Assembly: GCA_003513765.1 (NCBI GenBank) | Contig: DONT01000004.1 | Coordinates: 112,210 to 176,209, forward strand | Source of the DNA: Jeotgalicoccus sp. | GTDB taxonomy: Bacteria > Bacillota > Bacilli > Staphylococcales > Salinicoccaceae | Direction of reading: 5' to 3' | Length of the DNA stretch: 64,000 nucleotides | Translations under genes and position numbers: made by a program | In this document: one piece after another, positions 9,325 to 18,482 of the stretch | How positions within the stretch are numbered: the stretch's first letter is position 1 | Layout: every line of letters starts with the position of its first letter | Notes under the pieces: generated by a model | The model's input: the letters and a program-made list of their open reading frames with translations, nothing else | The model's database searches: none | Told to the model about the DNA's origin: nothing

Positions 9325-10704
9325 ATGAGTATGTCAAGAGACGACAGAGAAATAGATTTTGAGGCAGTGAGACAGAGTCTGATTAAATATCTTGATGAAG
9401 AGAATCTTGATAGTTTCAGAGATATTTTTATGGACCTGCACAATTATGAGCAGGGTGAAATTTATCAGACACTGACAGATGAACAGCGTCACACTTTATA
9501 TAAGTTTTTAAGTCCCGGGGAAGTGTCGGATTTTTTCGATCTGCTTGAACTTGAAGCGGATGAGTATGAAGAATTGCTGGATAAAATTGATGCCCGTTAT
9601 GCGGCTCATATTATCGGCGCGATGCAGTATGATAACGCCGTGGATATTTTAAATGAAATATCACGCGAAAAAATGACGACTTACTTACCGCTGATGGACA
9701 AGGAAGATGCAGCGGAAATACGCAGCCTGATGAACTACGAAGAAGATACTGCCGGCGGTATTATGACGACGGAAATTGTCAGTATAAACAGCCAGATGAC
9801 TGTGCGTGAAGCTATGCGCTATTTAAAAGAAATGGCGACGGAGTCAGAAATGATTTATTATCTGTTTGTTACCGATTCGGACAATCGTCTTGCTGGCATT
9901 ATTTCACTAAGAGAACTGATTATTGCCGATGACGATGAATATATCGGTGATGTGATGACTGAACGGGTCGTGTCAGTACGTGTATCAGATGACCAGGAAG
10001 AAGTTGCTCAGATTGTGCGTGATTACGATTTCCTTGCAGTGCCGGTTGTTGATTTTCAGGATCATTTAGTCGGTATAATTACTGCCGATGATATTATGGA
10101 TGTTATTCATGAAGAAGCCGGAGAAGACTACTCGAGACTTGCCGGTATGAGTGATAATGAAAGTACATCCGATACTGCAATGGAAACGGCAAAGAAACGT
10201 CTGCCATGGCTGATCGGTCTGACTTTTATGGGTATGATTACAGCATGGATGCTGTCGTTCTTTGAAGATACACTGGCAAGGGTTGTGCTGCTTAGTGCGT
10301 TTATTCCTGTAATTAGCGGAATGGCGGGGAATACTGGTACGCAGTCACTCGCTGTTGCAATACGCGGTATTTCGACAGGTGAGATTAAAGAATCCAGCAA
10401 AATAAAACTTGCAGGACGTGAACTTGGCTCCGGATTTATTACCGGTGTGGTCTGCGGTATCGTTATTTTTCTTATTATTATCGTGATGTACCAGGAGCCT
10501 GTACTCGGTGTTATCGTCAGCGGCAGCCTGATCGCATCGATGTCAGTTGCAACTATTATCGGTACGGTTGTGCCGCTGTTAATGAATAGAATGGGTATTG
10601 ACCCGGCGGTTGCCAGCGGTCCGTTTATAACGACAGCAAATGATATTATCAGTCTGCTTATTTATTTTGCACTGGCAAATGTATTTATGTCGAGCTTATT
10701 ATAA
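9325..10704 (+). CDS. mgtE: Magnesium transporter MgtE
   Basis: Mg2+-gated Mg2+ channel of the plasma membrane. Domain order is as in the family: an N-domain of about 130 residues, two CBS domains at about 140-255 (MTTEIVSI ... VMTERVVSV), a plug helix, and five membrane helices from about residue 285. The pore-region signature PVISGMAGNTGTQS is present. Start choice is uncertain: TTG 9310, ATG 9325 and ATG 9331 are all in frame. The 9325 ATG is given because it follows GAGAGTGGGT. Confidence 0.94.
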   Translation: MSMSRDDREIDFEAVRQSLIKYLDEENLDSFRDIFMDLHNYEQGEIYQTLTDEQRHTLYKFLSPGEVSDFFDLLELEADEYEELLDKIDARYAAHIIGAMQYDNAVDILNEISREKMTTYLPLMDKEDAAEIRSLMNYEEDTAGGIMTTEIVSINSQMTVREAMRYLKEMATESEMIYYLFVTDSDNRLAGIISLRELIIADDDEYIGDVMTERVVSVRVSDDQEEVAQIVRDYDFLAVPVVDFQDHLVGIITADDIMDVIHEEAGEDYSRLAGMSDNESTSDTAMETAKKRLPWLIGLTFMGMITAWMLSFFEDTLARVVLLSAFIPVISGMAGNTGTQSLAVAIRGISTGEIKESSKIKLAGRELGSGFITGVVCGIVIFLIIIVMYQEPVLGVIVSGSLIASMSVATIIGTVVPLLMNRMGIDPAVASGPFITTANDIISLLIYFALANVFMSSLL

Positions 10705-10713
10705 TGATATTTC

Positions 10714-10757
10714 TTGCAATACGGCCTAAGAAAATGTAGATTAGTAGTAGGTACTAA
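10714..10757 (+). promoter_or_regulatory. fabI promoter with FapR-type operator
   Basis: TTAGTA-GTAGG-TACTAA at 10741-10757 is a perfect inverted repeat with a 5-base centre. This is the form of the 17-bp operator bound by FapR, the malonyl-CoA-sensing repressor of fatty acid genes in Bacillus and Staphylococcus. A weak promoter lies just upstream (TTGCAA at 10714, TAGATT at 10737), so the operator would overlap the -10 and start region. Confidence 0.75.
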
Positions 10758-10786
10758 TACTAGGGATGAATTAGGAGGATTTCTGA

Positions 10787-11554
10787 ATGGATTTATCAGG
10801 TAAAACATACGTAATTATGGGTGTCGCAAATAAAAGAAGTATCGCCTGGGGTGCAGCGCGTGCGCTGGATAAAATGGGTGCAAAACTTGTCTTTACAATT
10901 TTAGGTGAACGTTTCCGTAAGGAGCTGGATAAGCTTCTTGTTGAACTTGAAGGCGAGCACGATATTATCGTTGAGTGTGACGTAACAAGTGATGAAGATG
11001 TATCTAAAGCTTTTAAAGAAATCGGAGAAAAAACAAATGGTATCGACGGCGTTCTTCACGCAATCGCATTTGCAGATAAAAATGAATTAACTGGCGGATA
11101 CAGCGAAACTTCACGTGACGGTTTTAAAATGGCGCTCGATATCAGTGCTTATTCATTAACGATTGTTTCTAAGTATGCAAAAGAAATTATGAATGAAAAC
11201 GGCAGCATCGTAACGATGACTTACCTTGGCGGAGAACGTGCAATGCCTAACTACAACGTTATGGGTGTCGCAAAAGCAGCACTTGACGCAAGTGTACGCT
11301 ACCTGGCTTACGACCTTGGCGAGCAGGGAATTCGCGTAAATGCGGTTTCTGCCGGTCCGATTCGTACGCTCAGCTCATCAGCTGTTGGTGAATTTAAGAC
11401 AATTCTTAAAGAAATTGCAGAACGCGCACCGTTAAAACGCAACGTTGACCAGCTTGAAGTTGGTAACACGGTAGCATTCCTGTTAAGCGATCTGTCCAGC
11501 GGTATTACCGGCGAAGTACTTCACGTCGACAGCGGTTACCACATTATGGCATAA
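10787..11554 (+). CDS. fabI: Enoyl-[acyl-carrier-protein] reductase FabI
   Basis: Performs the last reduction of fatty acid elongation. It is a short-chain dehydrogenase fold of 255 residues. The nucleotide-binding start is VIMGVANKRSIAWG. The catalytic pattern Y146-x-Y156-x6-K163 (TYLGGE, YNVMGVAK) matches FabI. ATG 10787 follows TAGGAGG. It is preceded by a FapR-type operator and closed by a terminator shared with the opposing gene. Confidence 0.97.
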   Translation: MDLSGKTYVIMGVANKRSIAWGAARALDKMGAKLVFTILGERFRKELDKLLVELEGEHDIIVECDVTSDEDVSKAFKEIGEKTNGIDGVLHAIAFADKNELTGGYSETSRDGFKMALDISAYSLTIVSKYAKEIMNENGSIVTMTYLGGERAMPNYNVMGVAKAALDASVRYLAYDLGEQGIRVNAVSAGPIRTLSSSAVGEFKTILKEIAERAPLKRNVDQLEVGNTVAFLLSDLSSGITGEVLHVDSGYHIMA

Positions 11555-11555
11555 T

Positions 11556-11583
11556 AAAAAAACTCCCTTTCGGGAGTTTTTTT
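11556..11583. terminator. Bidirectional terminator between fabI and the 2H phosphoesterase gene
   Basis: ACTCCC-TTTC-GGGAGT flanked by an A run on the left and a T run on the right serves both convergent genes. Confidence 0.85.
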
Positions 11584-12091
11584 ATTGGCCTAATTTAAAT
11601 GTATCTGTAACGTGCCAGATGCCGTTCTCAAGCTGCACGCATAAACTGATTTTATCAAGTGTTTCAGAATGTTCGATACCAATCATTTGTAAATGGCTGA
11701 GAGTATCTTCAAATTTTTGAGCTGTTTCTTCCTGCGCAAGAGTAAAGTGCGGCACGAACGGATGTGAAGCTTCACCGTAAAAGTCACCTTCATTAAATGC
11801 GTCATGAATTGAACTTAAAGTTTCGTTAGGTTCAACTTTAAAGTAAACAACCTGTTTTTTTGGAGCAAAACTTGAAACTTTCTTAATTTCAATTTCAGTG
11901 GGCTTATGTTTTGACGCCACGCTCTTAACAAATTCTTCAATCTGAGGTTTTTCATGTTCTTCTGCTTCAAAAGCTTCTTTTACTGTAATATGCGGTGCGA
12001 TATATGAGTATCTAGCATCATAACGCTTACGATATTGGTTCACAGTATCCTGAAGTTTTTTAGATGGAAATAATGCTATTCCAAATTTCAT
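11582..12091 (-). CDS. 2'-5' RNA ligase / 2H phosphoesterase family (YjcG-like)
   Basis: Predicted 2H phosphoesterase of 169 residues. The two HxT motifs that define the family are present: HIT at 34-36 and HFT at 115-117. No signal peptide is seen. Substrate unknown; family members act on cyclic phosphates or 2'-5' bonds of RNA. ATG 12091 follows GGGAGG. The downstream neighbour on the opposite strand is fabI; the next gene upstream on the same strand is the YjcH-like esterase, the same pairing as yjcG-yjcH in Bacillus. Confidence 0.9.
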   Translation of the reverse strand: MKFGIALFPSKKLQDTVNQYRKRYDARYSYIAPHITVKEAFEAEEHEKPQIEEFVKSVASKHKPTEIEIKKVSSFAPKKQVVYFKVEPNETLSSIHDAFNEGDFYGEASHPFVPHFTLAQEETAQKFEDTLSHLQMIGIEHSETLDKISLCVQLENGIWHVTDTFKLGQ

Positions 12092-12157
12092 TTAAAATGC
12101 CTCCCTAAACGATTTGTTTCAAGTATATCATTATACGAAAAAAATTGTATACGTTTT

Positions 12158-12883
12158 CTATCCAAAAAAATGTTCGAGGACATTTTTAAGTTCCGGTTTC
12201 CATGTTTTCCAAATATGACCGCCTTCAAGTTCACGATATGTGTATTCAAGGGGTTCATTTTCAAGCACGGCGTTCAGCTCCCGGTTAGGCGTGAGAAAGT
12301 CGGCCTGCTGTCCCATAATGGTTTTAAAATCGTCTTCTTCCAGTCCGATTGTATGGTAAATATTTAAATTAATCAGACTCATGCTGTTTTTAAAACGGTC
12401 GATAAACTGCTCGTCAACGAAAGGACTGAAAGCAAGGACCTGGCTGAATGTGTTCGGGTATGTCAATGCAACTGACAGAGCGAAGCTGCCGGCAAGACTT
12501 TCACCCATTAAAAGACGGCTGTTTGCCATTTTTAAAGTTTTAAAATTATTGTCTATAAAGCTGTTAAGTTCGCGTCCGACAAAAGTGACGAACTTTTCAT
12601 GATGCTCTCCGTTCGGACTGAAGTAATGATTGCGCCATTCGACTGAAGGATAGGGGACACCGACAATGATTGCCCGTTCCAGTTCACCGTCAGCTTCCAT
12701 CTTTTCAATTAATCGTTCAATCTGCCCGTATTTAAAGAAATCCTGCGAATCGAAAGTTATAATAACATTATATTTATAAAGATCAGAATACGATTTAGGC
12801 AGGTAATATTGTATTTCGAATGATTCACCGCAAACCTCCGAGCTGAGGGATGTGGTATGTACTTTTCCTGGTGTTTTATCCAT
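12158..12883 (-). CDS. Alpha/beta-hydrolase, esterase family (YjcH-like)
   Basis: Cytosolic putative esterase of 241 residues. The nucleophile elbow GESLAGS places serine at 129, and the C-terminal GGHIW supplies the likely histidine. This resembles the Fes/YjcH group of D-type esterases. ATG 12883 follows GTAAGGAGG. It is transcribed toward the YjcG-like gene with a 66-base gap. Natural substrate unknown. Confidence 0.88.
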   Translation of the reverse strand: MDKTPGKVHTTSLSSEVCGESFEIQYYLPKSYSDLYKYNVIITFDSQDFFKYGQIERLIEKMEADGELERAIIVGVPYPSVEWRNHYFSPNGEHHEKFVTFVGRELNSFIDNNFKTLKMANSRLLMGESLAGSFALSVALTYPNTFSQVLAFSPFVDEQFIDRFKNSMSLINLNIYHTIGLEEDDFKTIMGQQADFLTPNRELNAVLENEPLEYTYRELEGGHIWKTWKPELKNVLEHFFG

Positions 12884-13025
12884 ATTAACTCCTCCTTACA
12901 TTGTATATTACCAATTTGATGCGGGAGATAACATGTATTTCTGAATATGCTGTCTATATAGTATGAAATTACAGGCGGTAATGATACAATATGAACAAAA
13001 TAACAGATTTTAGAGGTGCCACTTT

Positions 13026-14123
13026 ATGACTAATAAACTTTGGTTTCAAAGCGGTATAGCACTTATTATTACCTTTGTTTTAATTCTTCTGGTGATGCAG
13101 GTTCAAATCGTTTTTGAACCGTTTATCACGATAATAATGACAATATTTTTCCCGGTAATAATAGGCGGCCTGCTATACTACATAACCGAACCGATTCAGC
13201 GCTTTTTAGAAAAGCGCAATGCGCACAGGCTTGTCAGTATTCTGGCAATATTTATAATTATATTAATAGTTATTGCGATTATTACACTGACAGTTGCACC
13301 GATGGTCACAGAACAGGTGCAGAACTTAGTTTCAAGACTTCCTATACTCCAAAGTGAAGTGCAGAACCTGACAAATTACTTATTAAGCCAGCGTGAAAGG
13401 CTGCCATTTGATATCGATCTGCAGTCAGTAACGGAAGATGCGCTCGATATGGGCAGTAATGTACTGAGTGGCTTTGTGTCCAATGCTATTACGATTGTAA
13501 CGAGCACTGTAAGTGTACTCTTAACATTAGTATTAGGACCGTTCTTCTTCTTCTTTATGCTGAAGGATCATCAAAAATTCATTCCGTCAATGACATCGCC
13601 GTTCAGCGGAACATTTAAACAGTTTTTAGTTGAGTTATTACACGATATCGACCAGACACTCCGTTCATTTATTCAGGGTCAGATGCTGGTCTCCTTTATC
13701 CTTTGTATTATTTTATACATCGGGTATACGATTATCGGCTTGGACTATGCACTGCTCCTCGCAATATTCGCACTGTTTATGAATATCGTGCCGTTCGTCG
13801 GTCCGTGGGTTGCATTTATCCCGGCCGGGCTGCTTGCACTTATTCAGGATCCGGTAATGTTCGTATGGGTATCACTAATTACGCTGATTGCCCAGCAGAT
13901 TGAAAGTAACTTAATTACCCCAAATGTTATGGGACAGTCACTCGCACTGCACCCGCTTACGGTAATTACCATCGTTCTTGCTGCAGGGAACATCGCCGGT
14001 TTCATAGGTATTCTTGTAGCAATACCAACCTATGCGGTAATTAAAACTATTATCCAGAACATCTGGAGATACCGTACAAATCTGAAAAATACAATGCTGA
14101 CAGATCTAACAAAAACTATTTAA
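13026..14123 (+). CDS. AI-2E family transporter
   Basis: Polytopic membrane protein of 365 residues. Two N-terminal helices run from residue 8 to 55, one at 60-85, a soluble segment with coiled-coil character at 90-150, and about five further helices after 150. The family-typical FILCIILYIGYTIIGLDYALLL and FVGPWVAFIPAGLLAL regions are present. Members export small molecules or exchange Na+/H+; the substrate cannot be read from the sequence. ATG follows AGAGGTG. Confidence 0.9.
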   Translation: MTNKLWFQSGIALIITFVLILLVMQVQIVFEPFITIIMTIFFPVIIGGLLYYITEPIQRFLEKRNAHRLVSILAIFIIILIVIAIITLTVAPMVTEQVQNLVSRLPILQSEVQNLTNYLLSQRERLPFDIDLQSVTEDALDMGSNVLSGFVSNAITIVTSTVSVLLTLVLGPFFFFFMLKDHQKFIPSMTSPFSGTFKQFLVELLHDIDQTLRSFIQGQMLVSFILCIILYIGYTIIGLDYALLLAIFALFMNIVPFVGPWVAFIPAGLLALIQDPVMFVWVSLITLIAQQIESNLITPNVMGQSLALHPLTVITIVLAAGNIAGFIGILVAIPTYAVIKTIIQNIWRYRTNLKNTMLTDLTKTI

Positions 14124-14134
14124 ATAGTATTGAT

Positions 14135-14178
14135 AAAACCCGTGCGGCCTCCTTAAAGGAATCCCGTACGGTTTTTTT
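14135..14178 (+). terminator. Terminator after AI-2E transporter gene
   Basis: An imperfect GC-rich stem (AAACCCGTGCGG with CCGTACGGTTT) is followed by a run of T. It separates the transporter from the M23 peptidase gene. Confidence 0.75.
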
Positions 14179-14235
14179 GTCCTTTTCAAGCGTCCTTATC
14201 GATATACAGGTTAGAACGTAAAAAGGGGGAGACAT

Positions 14236-15012
14236 ATGGATCCTATAGCATATTTAGTAAGTCGCGGATTTAAAATCACATCTGATCCGGCGAGGTATAA
14301 AAGCGGCATATGGGGGCTTAGAAATTATACGGTAAATGGTTATAATTACGACAATTACTGCGGCGGCTACCACAGGGCTTACGATCTTGTTAAATACGAC
14401 CGGGCTCCAATTCCTGCAGTATTTGACGGCATTATTACTGCCGGTACGAACAATTACGGTAATTTTGGAGGAACGGTTGTTATTGCCAATAAAAATTTGG
14501 GTTTCCAGGTGATCTATGGGCATTTAGCCCGTCCGCTCGCGGTGCGGCCGGGGCAGCATGTAAAAGAAGGAGATATTATCGGCTATCAGAGTAATACAAA
14601 TTACCAGAACGTCAGGATGGACAGCCATCTTCATATTCAATTTCAAAGATACGGTTATATAAACGGGGAACGGGATTTTGTCTGTACAGGTATTAATCCG
14701 CTGACGATAAACGTCGATAAAAAGGGGTATACCGCGGCCTGGCTGTGGAGCGGTACTTTTACTTCCAAAAAAGTTATAAATATACGTGAATTTCCATCTT
14801 TAACTGGAACGAGAGTTGGTTTTACGAATGAGAAAATGAAATTTTATTTCGATAAGCTGTATGATAACGATGGTTACTGGTGGATCAGGAGTAAATACAA
14901 AGAGCGTACAGTATTTATCGCGTGCGGGAAAAAGATTTCCGGGGTTGTGTTTAAAGATACGAGGCTCTACGGGACAATAAGCGGACTGAATACTGCAAAG
15001 GGAAAAGAATAA
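14236..15012 (+). CDS. M23 metallopeptidase with C-terminal SH3-like wall-binding domain
   Basis: Predicted peptidoglycan endopeptidase of the lysostaphin/LytM type, 258 residues. Zinc ligands H46 and D50 (HRAYD) and the HxH at 131-133 (HLHIQF) are present, with the catalytic-region histidine at 96 (YGHL). Residues 165-250 resemble a bacterial SH3 (SH3_5) cell-wall-binding domain. No signal peptide or membrane segment is seen: the protein begins MDPIAYLVSRGF. This is usual for phage endolysins but odd for a host autolysin, and no phage genes lie nearby. ATG follows AAAGGGGGAG. Confidence 0.88.
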   Translation: MDPIAYLVSRGFKITSDPARYKSGIWGLRNYTVNGYNYDNYCGGYHRAYDLVKYDRAPIPAVFDGIITAGTNNYGNFGGTVVIANKNLGFQVIYGHLARPLAVRPGQHVKEGDIIGYQSNTNYQNVRMDSHLHIQFQRYGYINGERDFVCTGINPLTINVDKKGYTAAWLWSGTFTSKKVINIREFPSLTGTRVGFTNEKMKFYFDKLYDNDGYWWIRSKYKERTVFIACGKKISGVVFKDTRLYGTISGLNTAKGKE

Positions 15013-15055
15013 AAAAATCCATGCGCACCTGATTAAGGCTGCGTATGGATTTCTT
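15010..15055. terminator. Bidirectional hairpin between convergent genes
   Basis: ATCCATGCGCA (15017-15027) pairs with TGCGTATGGAT (15040-15050). The stop codon of the minus-strand gene lies in the loop. The A run to the left provides the U tract for the minus strand. Confidence 0.75.
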
Positions 15056-15425
15056 TGTCGTTAGTGATATCGTGAAGTACTTTGTTAATTTGTACCTGGT
15101 TTACTGCTTCCATTAAGAAATAAGCGATAATAGCATAAACGATAATACCGCCGATTAAGAGCAGGTTACTTTGAATAACGCCCAGTAGAACAGCGGGTAA
15201 GAATACAGCAAGAGTAAAAAGAACGAGCATAATGATTCTGTTTGAGCTGATACTGCGCTGAGCATCTTTCAGTTTGGAATCATACTTCTTATTTACTTTG
15301 TTCATATTTACATAACGGTCATCGTTGTAGACATTAGTAATATTTACTTTACCATGCAGATCATCTTCAACGAAACGCAAATCCATATGGCTGTTATTCC
15401 AAGTTAGTAAATTAAAGAATGACAT
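15033..15425 (-). CDS. Small two-helix membrane protein, unknown function
   Basis: 130-residue protein with a soluble N-terminal half (about residues 1-60) and two membrane helices at about 63-85 and 89-110. No recognised motif. ATG 15425 follows AGGTGG. It is transcribed convergently to the M23 peptidase and divergently from the GMC cluster. Function cannot be assigned. Confidence 0.75.
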   Translation of the reverse strand: MSFFNLLTWNNSHMDLRFVEDDLHGKVNITNVYNDDRYVNMNKVNKKYDSKLKDAQRSISSNRIIMLVLFTLAVFLPAVLLGVIQSNLLLIGGIIVYAIIAYFLMEAVNQVQINKVLHDITNDKEIHTQP

Positions 15426-15711
15426 AAAATTTCCACCACCTATATTAAAATTGTCAAATTTAGTATATAATTAATCATATTATATTTTAGAAGGGTGGTC
15501 AATAAGTCATACAGCACACCTGAATAATATAAGCATTTGAATGACAGGTGAACTTTTAACTGACTTCTTCTGTAATATAATGAATTTCAGCAGAACAGTT
15601 CTAACATTATACCATCATTGCTGTAATGGTATGCAGTATTATTTTTTTTAACACTAATACATTTTATAAAAACAAATATTTGTTTTTGAATTTACTGGAG
15701 GAAATTTTAAA
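15426..15711 (+). promoter_or_regulatory. Leader region of the GMC cluster with hairpin
   Basis: No gene is seen in these 286 bases. ATACCAT (15609-15615) and ATGGTAT (15626-15632) form a hairpin, followed after a few bases by eight T (15642-15649). It could be a terminator or attenuator upstream of the first GMC gene. AT-rich promoter-like stretches flank it, but no clear -35/-10 pair stands out. Confidence 0.4.
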
Positions 15712-17451
15712 TTGGTAACAACATTAGATAAGGTAGATGTAGTCACAGTTGGGGTCGGCTGGACTGGCGGTATTATAGCAGCAGAAGCAGCAAAAGCAGG
15801 ACTTAACGTAGTTGGTCTTGAGCGCGGTAAAGATTATGATACTTCAGATTATCAGCACGTGCATGATGAACTGAAGTACGCAGTGCGCTATGAATTAATG
15901 CAGGATGTTTCAAAAGATACATTAACATTCAGAAACAATAGAGATCAAACAGCACTACCAATGCGTCAGCTTGGCTCATTCCTGATGGGAGACGGTCTTG
16001 GCGGTGCAGGTAAACACTGGAATGGAATGGTTAACCGATTCCTTCCATATGACTTTGAAGTTGAAACAATGACAGAAGAAAAATACGGCGAAGAGAAACT
16101 CCGTAAAGATGAAGGGTACACTTGGCAGGACTGGGGTATTACATACGACGAATTAGAACCCTACTATACTACGATTGAAAAAACGATGGGTGTATCCGGT
16201 GAAGATAAAGGCACTAATCCTTTCTGGGGTGAGCGTTCGGAGGATTTCCCTACACCGCCGCTGTTAAAAACACCAATTTTAAAACTGTTTGAAGAAGGCG
16301 CGAAGTCACTTGATCTGCATCCTTTTATGATGCCGTCGGCAAACTTGAGCGAACAGTATGAAAACCCGGATGGAGAAACAATTAATCAGTGTCAGTACTG
16401 TGCGTTCTGTGAACGTTTCGCATGCGAGTATGATGCTAAAGCGACACCGGACGTCACTGTTATTAAAACAGCTCAGAAATCAGATAATTTCACATTGCGT
16501 CTGCATGCAAACGTTACTGAAATCATTAAAGATAAAGATGACGACTCTAAAGTAACAGGTGTTAAATTTGTTGATACAGTCACAGGTGAAGAATTCATTC
16601 AGCCGGCAGATGTTGTTGCATTAACGAGTTATGTGTTTAACAACTACAAACTTCTGGCAGTATCGGATATCGGTGAGCAGTATAATCCTGAAACAGAAAA
16701 AGGTACGCTCGGCAGAAACTACGGCTACCAGCTGCATTCAGGTGCGACAGGATTCTTTGAAGAGAAGAAGTTCAATACATTTATGGGGGCCGGGGCACTC
16801 GGTATGGCACTTGACGATTACAACGGTGACAACTTTGACCATGAAGATCTGGATTTCATTCACGGCGGTTTGATAGACGCATTGCAAATGGGTGCACGTC
16901 CTATTTTAAATAATGTTGTTAAAGATGACACGCCTTCATGGGGCGAGCAGTTTAAAGAAGAATCTATTAAATACTATACACAGTCTCTAAGCATCGGTGG
17001 AATGGCAGGAACATCACCGCACCGCGATAACTATCTTGACTTGAGTGATGAGTATAAAGATGTATACGGCAAACCTCTTGTAGAAATGACATTCAACTTC
17101 CATGAACAGGATTTAGCGAGATTTGAATATTTAAATGACCGCTGTAAAGAAATCATGACAGCAATGGGTGCCGATGAAGTGAGCGTAAAAGAAACTCCAA
17201 GCGATTACGATATCGTACCTTACCAGTTTACGCATAATGCCGGTGGAACAATTATGGGAGCTGACCCTGAAACAAGCGTTGTAAACAATTGGCTGCAGCA
17301 CTGGGACCGTGATAATTTATTCGTAGTCGGTGCCGGGAACTACCCGCATATGAGTGGATATAATGCAACGCTGACTGTTGGTGCATTAGCTTACCGCTGT
17401 GCGGAAGGTATTATAGAATATGCAAAAACAGAAGAACGCTTAGAAGCATAA
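15712..17451 (+). CDS. GMC family flavoprotein dehydrogenase (gluconate 2-dehydrogenase large-subunit type), copy 1
   Basis: FAD-dependent oxidoreductase of 579 residues, related to the large subunit of membrane-linked gluconate and glucose dehydrogenases. The FAD-binding Rossmann motif GVGWTGGIIAAE is near residue 17. Cysteines 227, 230, 233 and 238 (CQYCAFC...C) are a likely Fe-S cluster site. The C-terminal GMC region holds the probable catalytic histidine in NYPHMSGYN. No own signal peptide is seen, so export together with the Tat-targeted small subunit is inferred. The start is TTG after GGAGGA, whereas its paralogue at 18483 uses ATG. Substrate unknown. Confidence 0.9.
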   Translation: MVTTLDKVDVVTVGVGWTGGIIAAEAAKAGLNVVGLERGKDYDTSDYQHVHDELKYAVRYELMQDVSKDTLTFRNNRDQTALPMRQLGSFLMGDGLGGAGKHWNGMVNRFLPYDFEVETMTEEKYGEEKLRKDEGYTWQDWGITYDELEPYYTTIEKTMGVSGEDKGTNPFWGERSEDFPTPPLLKTPILKLFEEGAKSLDLHPFMMPSANLSEQYENPDGETINQCQYCAFCERFACEYDAKATPDVTVIKTAQKSDNFTLRLHANVTEIIKDKDDDSKVTGVKFVDTVTGEEFIQPADVVALTSYVFNNYKLLAVSDIGEQYNPETEKGTLGRNYGYQLHSGATGFFEEKKFNTFMGAGALGMALDDYNGDNFDHEDLDFIHGGLIDALQMGARPILNNVVKDDTPSWGEQFKEESIKYYTQSLSIGGMAGTSPHRDNYLDLSDEYKDVYGKPLVEMTFNFHEQDLARFEYLNDRCKEIMTAMGADEVSVKETPSDYDIVPYQFTHNAGGTIMGADPETSVVNNWLQHWDRDNLFVVGAGNYPHMSGYNATLTVGALAYRCAEGIIEYAKTEERLEA

Positions 17452-17542
17452 GAAATATTAAAAAACGTGTAAATTAACAATATACAAAATAAAAAATAAG
17501 TATACAATATATAATTAATCACTCTAATAGGGGGAGTAGAAA

Positions 17543-18340
17543 ATGGCAAATACACCAAAAGAAAAACAGTTTTCAAGACGTGACTTCTTGAAAACGACAG
17601 GTGTGGCAACAGGTGGAATCATCGGTGGTTCTTTACTTGGAGGACTGGTCGGATTCAATCTTGACGGCTCACCTTCCGAAGAGGAAGCGGCAACTACAGA
17701 AGATACGGCTTCAGAAGAAACTTCAACAGGAAGTAAGACAGGCGGATTAACAGACAATTCACGCGTCTTCTTCTCTAACGATTTAGACTTCAATACTGTA
17801 TCAGCAGCAATGGAACGCATTTTCCCGGAAAGTGAATCAGGACCGGGAGCAATCGAACTGGGCTGTGCATTTTACTTAGACGGCCAGCTTACAGGACAGT
17901 ACGGTTTTAACTCTAAGGAATATATGCAGGGGCCTTTTAGAGAGCCACTGCCGACACAGGGTTACCAGTCAAACTTAAATCGCCGCGACTACTTCATGCT
18001 TGGCATTAACAAGCTCAATGAAGAAGCGAACAGCCGTCACGAAGCTAACTTCCCGGATCTTGAAGATGGTCAGATGGATGACATCCTAACTGACTTTGAA
18101 TCGGGAGAGGTTGATCTAGGAGTACCGGCGCACACAGCTACAGCGAGCTACTTCTTTACGATGCTGCGTGCAGCAACAATTGAAGGTGCTTATGCAGACC
18201 CGGTATATCGCGGAAACCGCGATATGGCCGGCTGGAAAATGAAAAAATTCCCAGGGCACCAGATGTCATATATTCAGTATATTGAAGATGATGAGTTCCA
18301 TGAAATTGAGCCGGAACCGGTGTTTGGTATGGCTCACTAA
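17543..18340 (+). CDS. Gluconate 2-dehydrogenase subunit 3 family protein with Tat signal
   Basis: Small subunit of 265 residues for the GMC flavoproteins. A twin-arginine signal SRRDFLK at residues 11-17 is followed by a glycine-rich hydrophobic stretch, then an acidic Ser/Thr/Glu linker (about 45-75) and the subunit 3 domain. It lies 91 bases after GMC copy 1 and 142 bases before copy 2, so it may serve either. Ribosome site AGGGGGAG. The tatC gene two genes downstream supplies the matching translocase component. No cytochrome c subunit gene is present, so the electron acceptor is unknown. Confidence 0.9.
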   Translation: MANTPKEKQFSRRDFLKTTGVATGGIIGGSLLGGLVGFNLDGSPSEEEAATTEDTASEETSTGSKTGGLTDNSRVFFSNDLDFNTVSAAMERIFPESESGPGAIELGCAFYLDGQLTGQYGFNSKEYMQGPFREPLPTQGYQSNLNRRDYFMLGINKLNEEANSRHEANFPDLEDGQMDDILTDFESGEVDLGVPAHTATASYFFTMLRAATIEGAYADPVYRGNRDMAGWKMKKFPGHQMSYIQYIEDDEFHEIEPEPVFGMAH

Positions 18341-18359
18341 TTTATTGTGCAATAATTCT

Positions 18360-18388
18360 CAGACTCCGATGAAGTTCATCGGGGTCTG
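18360..18388 (+). terminator. Hairpin between the small-subunit gene and GMC copy 2
   Basis: CAGACTCCGATGAA pairs with TTCATCGGGGTCTG around a very short loop. It is followed only by TTTGATT, so termination may be partial. Confidence 0.6.
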
Positions 18389-18482
18389 GATTTGATTATA
18401 CAATGGATTTGAAGCAAAAAAAGTATAGCAGGGGGTCTCGGAAAGTAGAAGTAAGATTTAAATTTTTAAGGGGGGAAAAATA

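Noticed and set aside
14236..15012. Prophage remnant around the M23/SH3 gene
   Set aside because: No integrase, holin, structural gene or attachment-site repeat is visible on either side; neighbours are ordinary chromosomal genes.
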